64,000 bases of DNA from Desmodus rotundus (Eukaryota > Chordata > Mammalia > Chiroptera > Phyllostomidae), in contig NC_071392.1 in NCBI RefSeq assembly GCF_022682495.2, positions 85,080,797 to 85,144,796 of the forward strand, read 5' to 3'. Below are positions 32,983 through 43,403 of the stretch, in pieces. Each line of letters opens with the position of its first letter. Position 1 is the stretch's first letter. The position numbers and the translations under genes are program-made. The notes under the pieces were generated by a model, which saw nothing but the letters and a program-made list of their open reading frames with translations, searched no databases and was not told where the DNA came from.

Positions 32983-35900
32983 TCAGTTGTTACGAATCGT
33001 ATTTTCAATCCAGGGTACATAGTTAAAGATTCTGGTATAGATGCCAACATCCGCTCTCAAAACACATCCATCTGCAAAAGTTAGAATTCCTTGAAGTACC
33101 CCATCGCAGACTGCCGGGGCCCCCGTGACTTCCTGCCAGGAAGAAAGGAAACCAGGTTATCATCTAGCAAAAGGCACAAGGAACAAAACGGGAATGGGAC
33201 AGTACGGAGAGCAGCTTGCCTTGCAGGGCAGCCTTCTTCCTGGCACAATGCCCAAGCACAGCACACCTTCCGTGATGTTGTGGCTTTCATAGGCGTTGCG
33301 GCACTCAGCCACGGGGACAAGAGAGATGTTCACGCTCTGCAGTGAGTCAGGTTCCTTGGCTAGAGGAAAGGGAAGTAGAGCGTCCGTGAGCTTTAGTCGA
33401 TACCAGGCCTTCTCCTCTCCCTCCCCACTTTTTCAACACACTTCTTCTTCTCCCAGCAGAAAGGGAAGGAGGTCCAACACAGAGAGAAATCAGAAATGTG
33501 GTCGCTGGGACAACAGGGAATTGTCGGCTTAGCAATGTCTCACGAAACAAGTGTCTGTCTCCTTATAAAACAGATCAAACCTTGGCAGTGCTATGTAAAC
33601 ATGGGAGAACTCTGCAATGACGTGAAAGAAATTACTTAAAAAACTTCTGGAAATTTAAACATCTAAAGAGTGCCCTTTGGGATGGAATTTTACTTATTTA
33701 TTTAGGTTTTATGTTTTATTATTTGTTCCACACTTTAAATTCATCACTGACTCCTTTTCAGTTTATTTACTGAAATCTATTTGGCTTGGCCCTGACCAGT
33801 GTGGCTCAGCTGGTCAGGGCCAAAGGTCATCCCACAAATTGAAAGGTCAAGGGTTTGATTTCTGTTTGGGCAAATGCCTGGATTGCAGATTCGGTCCCCA
33901 GTTTGGGGCTCATAGGAGAGCCACTGATCAGTGTTTCTCTCTCACAGAGTTATTTCTCTCCCTCCCCTTCTTTCTAAAAAGATAAATAAATAAGATCTTT
34001 TAAAAAATGAATTATATTTGACTTGCAAGGTTGTGTACATTTAAGGTGTACGTGTTGATGTGATACATTTACCTAGTGCAATATGATGGCCATTGTAATA
34101 GTGAGCATCCATATCACATTACGTAGTCGCCATTGCCTTTCTGTGGTGGGAATAGGTAAGATCTAGTCTCTTAGCAAGTTCAATTATAATGCAATACTAT
34201 GGTCTATATTCACTGTACTGTGCGTTAGATCTCCAGGACCTAGTTGTCTACTAGTTGCTACATGTGTATTTTTAGTTTAAAGAAATGTAGAGTCCTCTCA
34301 CCTTAGTTTTTTAATTGTCAATCAAAAAACTCCAGAATCTGCTCAAAAAAAAAAAATCACTCAAAAGGTGATTTTCTTAAACCCATAAAATTAGAATTTA
34401 AAATGGGGTCTCTTGATTCCTAATTCAAGTTAGTTTCTTTATATCAATGGTTTACAAATACAATAGACTGGGCAGGCCCATAACAAAGATTTTTAATGTA
34501 ATAAAATGAGAAAAACAAGAACAAAATAATATTAATGTTAGGGGTTCTTGCCCGGGACTTTTCATTGGAAAGAAGTATTTTATTTTGAGATTTTGTTTTT
34601 CTAATGGGAGTGTATTTGTATAAATGTCTTTATTTGTGAATGGCATATTTATTCTTGAAAAGAAAATGTTTAAAGTTCTTTGTTCTATTTTCTAGTCTAG
34701 CAATAATTTGTGTGGGTCAACATTTCTTCTGGAAATGTATTTTGAAATTTTTTTTAATTAAGAAAATTTCAGTTACAGTTGACATGAAATATTCTTTTGT
34801 ATTAGTTTCAGGTGCACGGCATATTGTGTCTGCAAATGCATTTTCAAGAAATGCTTACTTCGCTACTTCATCTGCCAGATCCAAATAAGCTAGATTTTTT
34901 TTTTTTTTGTAAGTCACTGCTCTTTGGCAGACACAATGAATCAAACATACTGCTCACGCCAGGGGCATTTGCTTATTTCCAAAACTCAGATTGACTCTCA
35001 GGAGAACAAAGTCCTTGTACTTGTCTAGGACACTCTGCTAAGTGGAAGAAGGCAGACACAGGAAGCCAGATCCTGCATGACCTCATCTAAGCGTGGGATT
35101 GAAACAACTCCTGGAAACAGAGACTAGGATGGCAGTCGCTGGGGCTGGGGGTAGAGGGTAAGGAGACAAACCGGCCAAAGGGCGCAAACTTCCAGTTATA
35201 AGATGAGTAAGTTATGGACATTCAATGTACCGCTTGCTGACTACAGTGTATAATACTATATTGTATACTTTGTAACTCTTACCACACACGTACACACACG
35301 AGTACACACATAATGTAGACATATATTAAAACATGTGTACATACATCAAAACATGGCATTATACACAATATATGCCGTTTGTCAATCAAACGTCAATAAA
35401 GATGGGGAAAAAAACAATTTCTACTTTTTGATACATTGAAAACAATGTGCCCTGAGATCTGCAGGTATTTGCTGAAGATCTGTTAGCAAAGGTTTGAGTG
35501 ACAATGGCACTATTAGGATACATGTGTAGGCACCCCTTGGCTTCTAGAAAAAGGAATTAGAGATGGGTGGATGAATATAATCCAACAGTTATTTAAAATG
35601 ACTCTCTTCTCATACTATGGTGTCTGGTGGATGATACATATTAAATATGCTACAATGAGTTACTCAGAAGTAAAATTCTATCAATGCTTTTTTCTAAGGG
35701 ACAATATCATAGTTCTGTTTTCCTTATAATTAAATCAGCACCCCTTCCCCAGTATTCATGGCTATATTGATTCACAGGTACAGTTGATTAGAATTTGCAT
35801 GACAATTTTGGAACGGGATAAGAGCAGACAGCACAAAACCTAGACAAGAGAAAGCTGTCTTAATTTGAAGGTTTTTTTTTACGGAATCTGAAAAATGTGA

Positions 35901-38900
35901 CATAGAAGAAAGCTTAGGATGTATAGCTCAGTGGTTTCCAATTATACATAGGAGACTTTTACTGAAAAAATCATGAGGGCCATTTTTTGATTTCCTGAAT
36001 AAATGAGAGAATGTTCTGGATGTTATCAGTTCAAAGTGTTTCAGAAATATTTTTCTTAAACTTGTAATTATTTATTTGTATCACAGTCTTGCATATGGAA
36101 AGTCTGCCTGATTAAACACAACATTATGTATATGCCTCATGTTTAATACATGAATATTATTTGATGCTATTTCAAGGCTCTAAGTTTCTTGATTGCCTGG
36201 AATAGTTTGAAAACATCTGATATAGTTGGTGCTACATTTTTTAGTCAAGAAAACTGAGGGTCCAAGGTGAAGTGGCCGCCCACTGTCATGCAGCAAATTA
36301 GGGCCAGAATACAAATGTCTTCCCTCCACTAACACCACTTCTATCACATATGAAAGATGATAGAAAGATACAGTGGGGAGAAGCTCGAAGGACCCCCTCA
36401 GTGAGGTACAGGGAAAGGGGAAGGGAGTTGGAATGGATGGATGAATAACGAGGTGAGGAAAAAGAGCTGGGGAGACGTGCAGAGGGAGGCCAAGAGCAGA
36501 CAAGGGATAGAAGCGTGTCCGAATCTGAGAGAGGATCATCTCGACGTCACTCACAGAGGTCGCATCTGTTGTAGCCCCAGGTGGAGACGGTGCACATGGT
36601 GTTTTCGGTGGCAGGTTCTCGGGGCAGGCTGACCAGTTTCACAAAGTCGTTGACGTTAATGTATCTTTCCAACTTGATTAACATCAGGTTATTCTCAATA
36701 GAAGTGATCGAGAAGTATGGGTGATTAATCATCTTCTCATAGCCAACAACCTGTACATTTCGTTCAGTGTGGCTTGAGGGGTTTGTAATCCCCAATATCA
36801 CCTTAAGGTTCCTGGAACAACATGGGTGTTCTTGAGAGGGCTGCACAGAGATGGCTCACCCGACCATTTGGGCCTTTACTAGCTCCTCCCTGCAGACTTA
36901 TTTCTCCACTCCTGAACATCCCCAGAAGGCCTCCCTAACCCCGTGTAATTAATGGGCAGCGGTCCCAGGCAGGGGCCTCGGGCTGGGTCCAACCTGAGAA
37001 CCCCAAGTGTGAAGGGGCACTGGGGCTTAGGACTCACGGTAAGTTGCAGCTGGCAGCGGTAATCACCCACAGGGGGTGGATCAGGACTCCGGCACAGGGC
37101 AAGTAATCTGATTTCAAGTAGGCCAGGTAGGGCAGAGTGATGGTATTTGTGTAATCTGGGTCGTAGGTCAAAGCACCTGGAAAGAGAAACATGGACAGGA
37201 AATTCTGAGGTGTTGTTTTCAGGAATCACTTTAAAAAACAAAGGAAAATTATTTAATAGACCCATGTTTTGCCTGCCTTTCTCACCAGTACCTTTGACTG
37301 TAAGCTGAATTTGTAAGCTCATTTCTTTTGTCGTAAACTATAAAGAAAATGATAGAAATATATTTATTTCGAAAGGTAAAAGGCATTTTCCCTTTTAGTT
37401 GTCAGTAAATATCCTTCCAGTGAAAACACAAGCTTTTCTCAAATACCTTCCACGACTCAGTGGGTGTATGTTAAACCAACTCACGAAGGACTGAACTGTT
37501 TTTACCATTTTTAGAGTGCTTTGACCGATCTCAGCCCATCCTCCCAACAACCATGCAAAGCAGAATGACGTAAGTGCCATTTAAAGAACAGTCCAAATGC
37601 TAACAGAGTCGAAGGAGGGACAGTCATCTATTCGTTCAACAGGAGACTGTTGAGGACCTGGTGTGTGCCAGCCTCCGTCCGAGGGGCTTGGGCTACTAGC
37701 GAACAAGACAGAGAGATATTCCTGCTCTCACACATTCTAGTGAGTGGAGACACTCAACAGTAACAAATGCAATCGTAAGTGAACGACTCAGTATGTTAGA
37801 TGGTGATTATAGTCATTAACATATAGTGACTATAGACTATAGTTATAGACTAACATATAGTCTAAATCACCATCTACTTTTTCTGCTTTGGAAAAAGTAG
37901 AATGAGGAAAGAGGGGAAGGTAGCAGCAGGGGTGTGTGTGCGCACACGTGTCGGGGGCACCTCAGTAGACAGGGTAGATCCCATGGATGAGAGGGGTGAA
38001 CAAAGAAATGAAGCTGGGGGAAGGAGATATTTTACTTTGCACTTTTTTGCCAAAATTTTTGAGGGAAAAATAAGGATGTGCATTATACACGGGTATAGTG
38101 AGTACAATGCACGGGCATAATAATCCTGTGTTTTGTGCACTCAAAAGGTGGGTCGCATTATATATAGCAAAATACAGTAATCGGGTGTCTGGGGAACAGG
38201 ATCCCAGGCAGAGGATGCAGCTGGAGAAGAGTCCTAACGCCTGTTTAAGGAATGTCACGGGGCCGATGTGGTTGGCATGGCGAGTGAGGGGGAGAAGAGC
38301 TGGGAAGCAGAGAGGCCATAGGAGCGATGTGGGCGGGGCTTGGTAGAGTGTGGTAAGGACCTGGCCTCGTCCTCTGAGAGAAGTGGGGTGTGTAGTGTGT
38401 GATAAAGGAGGGATTATGATTCCCTTAGGGAGAAGTGTTGAGCATAGGCGTATAAAGCAGAGAGGCCTGTCATAATTTGATAATCCAGGCAAGAGATGGT
38501 GGCTTGGACCATGGTGAGCAGTGGACGTGGTGAGATGTGACTGGATTCCGGATTTGTTTAGAAGACAGAGTCAATAAAATTGTCCAAACAGCGTGAACGT
38601 GGTATGTGAGGAAAGAGGATTTCTGATTATCTCCATGGCTTTGGCCTCAATAATTGGAACCATGCCTGGACTACACCCCCAAACCCTCAAGTGCTCTTCT
38701 GGGCCCATTATTTGGACCCCTGCTTTCAACCCCTGCCTCCACTTCTCAGTGTCTCATACCAAAGTCAGTCTTGTTCTAGATAGGCCGAGGGGCAGCTCTC
38801 AGTGTTCCCAAAGAGGAGGTCCAATATTGGGGACCAATGTCCATGCCTCCCCCCAAAGCATACAATAGTCAACCTGGGGTGAGGCAGGCAGGTAATGCCA

Positions 38901-39094
38901 CAGGAGGCAGCCCGGTGGGGATGGAGGCAGTGGCGAGGGGTAGAGAATCCAGCCTACAGTTGTAGTCTGGAATGTTGCTCCTGTCTTTATCCATCTTTCC
39001 TTTTCCCCCTAGGATTTCTCTTTGGCCAGTAAAGAAAAATGTGCAGACACTCACAAGGCAGGTTCAAGGTCACCCAGAAAAGGATAAACTTCAT
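32983..39094 (-). CDS. PRSS58: PRSS58, trypsin-fold pseudoprotease, 5 exons, all triad residues replaced
   Basis: PRSS58 is a secreted trypsin-family (S1) homologue of the TRB locus. Minus-strand exons are 39094-39055, 37176-37038, 36811-36555, 33359-33220 and 33132-32983. Their 726 bases give 241 residues, the human length. It opens with a signal peptide ([12 protein letters not shown]) and continues with [15 protein letters not shown]. Further segments are closely similar to human PRSS58: [24 protein letters not shown] and [18 protein letters not shown], ending WIENTIRNN. The canonical His57 position is Ser56 (TAASC), Asp102 is Asn101 (NNLMLIKL) and Ser195 is Thr195 (EVTGAP). It lacks the IVGG activation site, and position 189 is Leu. 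It therefore cannot be a classical protease. A binding or structural role is inferred. Intron 4 uses a GC donor (AAG|GCAAGC); the others are GT-AG. Introns 1 and 3 hold LINE-1 fragments and a SINE. Confidence 0.95.
33788..34007 (+). repeat. Bat tRNA-derived SINE (VES-type) in a PRSS58 intron
   Basis: This is a diverged forward copy starting GGCCCTGACCAGTGTGGCTC, with a TCTCTCCCTCCCC tract and an AAATAAATAAG tail. It lies in the large intron 3. Confidence 0.85.
34010..35410. mobile_element. Old LINE-1 3'-UTR fragments within PRSS58 intron 3
   Basis: Several diverged stretches match LINE-1 3' regions. Examples are 'cagttacagttgacatgaa' followed by a 'gtttcaggtgcacggc' block at about 34770-34820, and 'ggaaacagagactaggatgg' at about 35110-35140. 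All are frame-broken and truncated, and individual boundaries are uncertain. Confidence 0.55.
37797..37876. repeat. AT-rich imperfect palindrome
   Basis: TAGATGGTGATT at 37797-37808 is exactly the reverse complement of AATCACCATCTA at 37865-37876. The intervening 56 bases contain further self-complementary ATATAG/CTATAG segments. It could form a long hairpin or cruciform. It lies in PRSS58 intron 1. Confidence 0.8.
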
Positions 39095-39096
39095 AA

Positions 39097-39104
39097 TGAT
39101 GTCA
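39097..39104 (-). promoter_or_regulatory. CRE-like site immediately upstream of the PRSS58 start codon
   Basis: The minus strand reads TGACATCA, one base from the cAMP response element TGACGTCA, ending three bases before the ATG. The family is known for testis-biased expression, where CREM sites are common. A role here is speculative. Confidence 0.25.
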
Positions 39105-42100
39105 AAAGCCTTTTCAAAGAATGAGGTTCAGCTCCGGGTCTCTGGAAAGGATGAAGAGAAGAGAGAGAGAGTAAACGACTAAATAAGATAAGGCAGGACA
39201 GGGTTCTAGGGTTAGAAAAAATTGTCCTCTGAATTCTTGCAGCGGCAGGATTGAGTTCCAGAAGAGGTGTTTGTCAGTCAGAGTAGGTTGTGGTGTCAAG
39301 CATCAGAAGGACAAGAACAGAGATCAGGTGACTCGGGCCTAGACATAGTAGAGAACAGATTGGTGTTTTGCTCTCCATCAGGTTAGAAAGTCCCTAATCT
39401 GAGAGACGTGGAAGCTCACAGTGTGTCCACAGCCTCCTTCCCTCTGGCTCCTGCTTTGTCAAACTCTGAAGTCCTGTCCTTCTCTGAACTCCCTTGAGGG
39501 TGCGGGCCCCACCCCTCTATGTGATGCAGGTGGGCCCTGGTTGTGTGACATTCATCACCGGCAGTAACCTGGTGTCCTGTTCTGATCTCAGCCCCTGTGC
39601 CTGACACTGCACACCGCCTCAAGATACATTAGCCCTTTCCTTAGTGTCACTACTCATGCCTTTATTTATTCAACCAGCCAGCCCATAATTTATGTTTCGT
39701 GTCTGACTTGTGCGAGGCTCTGTGCTTACTGTTGAGGATGCCTAAGTGGGAAGATACTGTTTCTGCCTTGGAGCAGAGTTAAGGACACTTTCGTCTAAGT
39801 GTGTGTAAGAAAGGAGAACCCAGAGACTACACTGTATCCAGGGCTTAGAGAAAGGGAAGGAACTTGTCTGACATAAAAAGAAGAGAAAAAATAATTCAAG
39901 AAGAAAAGGCCCTGGCTGGTGTGGCTCAGTGGACTGACTGCCAGCCTGCAAACTGAAGGGTCACCATTTTGATTCCCAGTCAGGGCACAGGCCTGGGTTG
40001 CTGGCCAGGTGCCCAGTAGGAGGCGTGCAAGATGCAACCACACGTTGATGTTTCTCACTCTTTCCCTTTCCCTCTCTCTAAAAAAATAAATAAATAAGTA
40101 AAATCTTAAAAAAAAACTATTAAAGAAGAAAGAAAGGCTTCTGAAAAGGCACGAACATGTGAAATGACATGGTGCGTTTGTGGATCTATGAGTGTTACAG
40201 GAGGAGTGTTGAGAGCTGGGAGGAGAGACAAGCAGGATTAAATCACCAAAAGCCTTATTATATAAGCTTGCATATTTAAGACTTGCAGAAGTCTTCACTG
40301 TGTAGGAGATCAGGAGCCAATAAATTCATTATTTAACAAATTTCTATTGAATGTCGCGGAGGACAGACCCGCCCATGTTTACACTGAGTAATCCTCAATT
40401 GCCTCCCCTTGAGTATGGATGGGAGCTATGACTTGCTTCTGACTAATGGAACATGGCAAACATTATGGAATGTCCTCCCCATGGTTATGTTTATATATAT
40501 GCCTCCACCATGCTAGTCTGCACAAGAGAGATTCTGCCCAGTGGCTTGTTGAAGAAAGCCCACTTGGCAAAGAACTCTGTGTGGGTGGCCTCTTTGTGCT
40601 GAGGAGAATCTTAAGGACCCCAGGGCAGCTTTCAGCTGACAGCCAGAAAAAGCATAGATCCTGTGTCACACAACCAAAAGGAAATGGGTTCTACCAACCA
40701 CCTGAATAAGCTTAGAAGCAAATGCTTCCCTCAAAACCTTTGTAGACACTAAAGAAAAGATCCAACTAAGCTATGCCTGGACTCTTGACTTACAGAAACT
40801 GCGATATAATAAATGTTTTGTGCTGTTCAATTGGTAGTAATGTGTTTATGCAGGAATAGAAAACTAACATAAAAAACGAAAAAAAAAGAAAACTAACATA
40901 TATGACTATTACATGGTGGCATTTTATTAGATATTGATGATGTAATGGTAAGGGAGATGAGAATCGAGCTCTCACAGATTATTAAAGACCAATAGGTGAG
41001 ACAGGTGGATGTTTCCATGAATGTCACACTGTGGGAAGTAAAGAGAGAGAGAGAAACACATAGTAGAGTCTCCATGTAAGGATCAGAAGAAGACCTCCTT
41101 GATGAAGTGCTGGTTGATTGAGGCGTGAAGGATGAGAAAAAGTTAACCAAAGGCAGGCACGGTGGAAGAAATCACTGGGAAGATGAACCAGGACTCGAAA
41201 GAGAGCAAAGTACATACCAGAGTGTGAAGAGAGACAGAGAAGACTTTTACAGAACTTTCAGGAATTGTCAAGAACATCCTTTGAAGAAGACAGAGGAGGC
41301 AACCAGAGAGTAGAGCTGGGGAGAAGGTCCTTGGCCTCTGTAACTTAGATGGGAGAGGCTTTATCTTGCTTAGATGTTGACAGGAAGAATCCAATAGATT
41401 GAGGAAGTTGAAAAATAAGGTAAAGGAGAGATAATGTATAAGGCAGGTCCATTAGGAAGTCATAGGAGATGAGATTCATATGAGGGTAGAGAAGAAGCTA
41501 AAGATAGTAAGAAAAAAAACTATGCTTGTAGGTTGGGTGGTGGGAAGTTACTTGAGGTGTCTTCTGAGGGTTTCACCATCCTTCTCCTCCCAGAGATCAT
41601 CTGCTGACGGTGAGCCCTGAAGGTCATGGGAGAGAGGAGGATGCTTGATGTGGCCATTATGGAGAACTAACTGCACAGACAATGGACTTGGAGAATACAG
41701 AATTGTAAGCGTTGAAGACATAATTTCAGAGTTATAAAAAGCGATCACAGGAGGGCACGTTGGGCAATGGATCAGAGGCGGGAAGCGTGGAGAAACTAGG
41801 AGCAAGGGTCCTAGATAAGGCAAACAGAGAGGATTGTGGTTTGGATGGGCCAGCTATTACAAGAAAAAGCAGCAAAGCAAAGTTGAAGGAAATGGCCTAG
41901 GGTTCAAATTTGAGATACTTTTTGTGTACAGGATTAAGCTGTGGATATTAGTCAGAACCCAGATCTATTTTTTGTTTGTTTCATTTTTGGCTTTGGTAGG
42001 GGATAAAAAGCATCCAGGTTCACCATGTATCAATGTCCAAGGACCAGCCTACTTCTGCAATCTCTACTAACACACAGATCCACTTCTCCCTCAAAGGATG

Positions 42101-43300
42101 GATCTCCTAACTTCTTCATTCTTTGCAGAGTCTCTTTCTCCAAAGGCACGATTCTCTCTCCCCCCATCTCCCTGACTCATGTTACACTGCCTCTCTCCTA
42201 CATGAAAGTCCATGGCCTCTCAAATATCAGTCTGAACCCCAACTCTTATGTCACTCGGAATCCTCTGAAGTCTGTTTTTTAGGTATCTTGGGTCTGGGCT
42301 GCTATTCATCTCTCCACCATACACCATTGCGAGAGAAGGACTAAGCATTCCTCAGAGCTCTTCCTAATAGCACAAAACTCTACCAAAGCCTGAACCCTCT
42401 TTCCGAAAATATGGATTTGCCCAGCTTCTATGCCTAGACATCATCTGCGATCCAGATCTTTGTCTCCAGCTGTCTGCTGGAAACGATGGCCTCCCAATCT
42501 TTCAAGGATGTCAAAAATAACATGTCCTATCTCTCCTAATTCATTCTCATGCTCCTGATCCTTCAGAGACGGAAACATTGGTTCTGTTTATATTGTCTTT
42601 GAGAACCACCGCCTAGCTGGTCACCCAAGTCAGAAACTCGGGAGGTAGCCCAGACACTTCCTTCTTTTCTCTACTCACAGTCAAATTCATCTGTGGATAT
42701 ATCGTGCAGACGCAGCTTCCTCACTCTCTCCCAATTCAGAAATCCAGCGATATTCTCTCTAGCATGGAGACATTAATGACGCCTACACAACAAGACAATC
42801 TAAATTTTTTTACAGAACAGGTCAGATCCTTTGCTAACACTTGCTCACCTACAAACAGCAATCTTTTATCACACTCTCTCTCCATTTCATCTCCAGTATT
42901 ACTTATTTACAAATATTTTCTGGAACATGCCACATTTTTTATGCTTTTTCTGATTTTTACTTAACTACACCCTCAGTCTTACAATATCTGTCTGTCTCTT
43001 ACAAAGTCTGTCTCTTTGGTGACAATTCCCGTGACATGTTCTTATTCTATGTGCTCACAACACATGTTGCTCATCATTATTATGGCAATTGTCACAGGCT
43101 ATTATAATTGGCTGATTGATGGCAAAGACTATGTTAAATTCACCCACACACGCCTAGCATAGGCAGTGCCTTCTGAGTAGCAAAGATTCCATAAATTTTG
43201 GATGAATGAACACATGGTGGGGATGTTGCTGAATTTCTCACTGTTCTCACAGTCGATATGAGGAAGAGGTCAGGGATCACAGCATGAGTTCTTATTGTCA
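39105..43300. other. Intergenic DNA between PRSS58 and its paralogue
   Basis: Apart from one SINE copy at 39908-40117 I see no gene. Open frames here are short and unremarkable. A short local repeat of the gaaaactaacata motif occurs at about 40857-40902. Confidence 0.55.
39908..40117 (+). repeat. Bat tRNA-derived SINE (VES-type)
   Basis: This is a forward copy beginning GGCCCTGGCTGGTGTGGCTC and ending in AAATAAATAAGTAAAATC plus an A-run. It is well preserved. Confidence 0.92.
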
Positions 43301-43303
43301 TTT

Positions 43304-43309
43304 TTTATT
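43304..43309 (-). promoter_or_regulatory. Polyadenylation signal of the PRSS58-like gene
   Basis: AATAAA on the minus strand lies 95 bases after the stop codon at 43404. This is a normal distance for the short 3' UTRs of trypsin-family genes. Confidence 0.6.
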
Positions 43310-43403
43310 GGGTTTTAAAATGTGGATTCTAAATGTGGAGTTGGGGATCCAGTGTAGAAGTCATGAAGGGGTTGCACTGGGGGAAGGGAGGAACCCGGGA
43401 GCC

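Noticed and set aside
36180..36554. A 124-codon minus-strand frame just downstream (in gene sense) of PRSS58 exon 3
   Set aside because: It lies in the intron beyond a valid GT donor at 36555 and has no trypsin-fold similarity.
36879..37322. A 147-codon minus-strand frame over PRSS58 exon 2
   Set aside because: It is the wrong frame. The true exon 2 (37176-37038) is read in a different frame and matches PRSS58.
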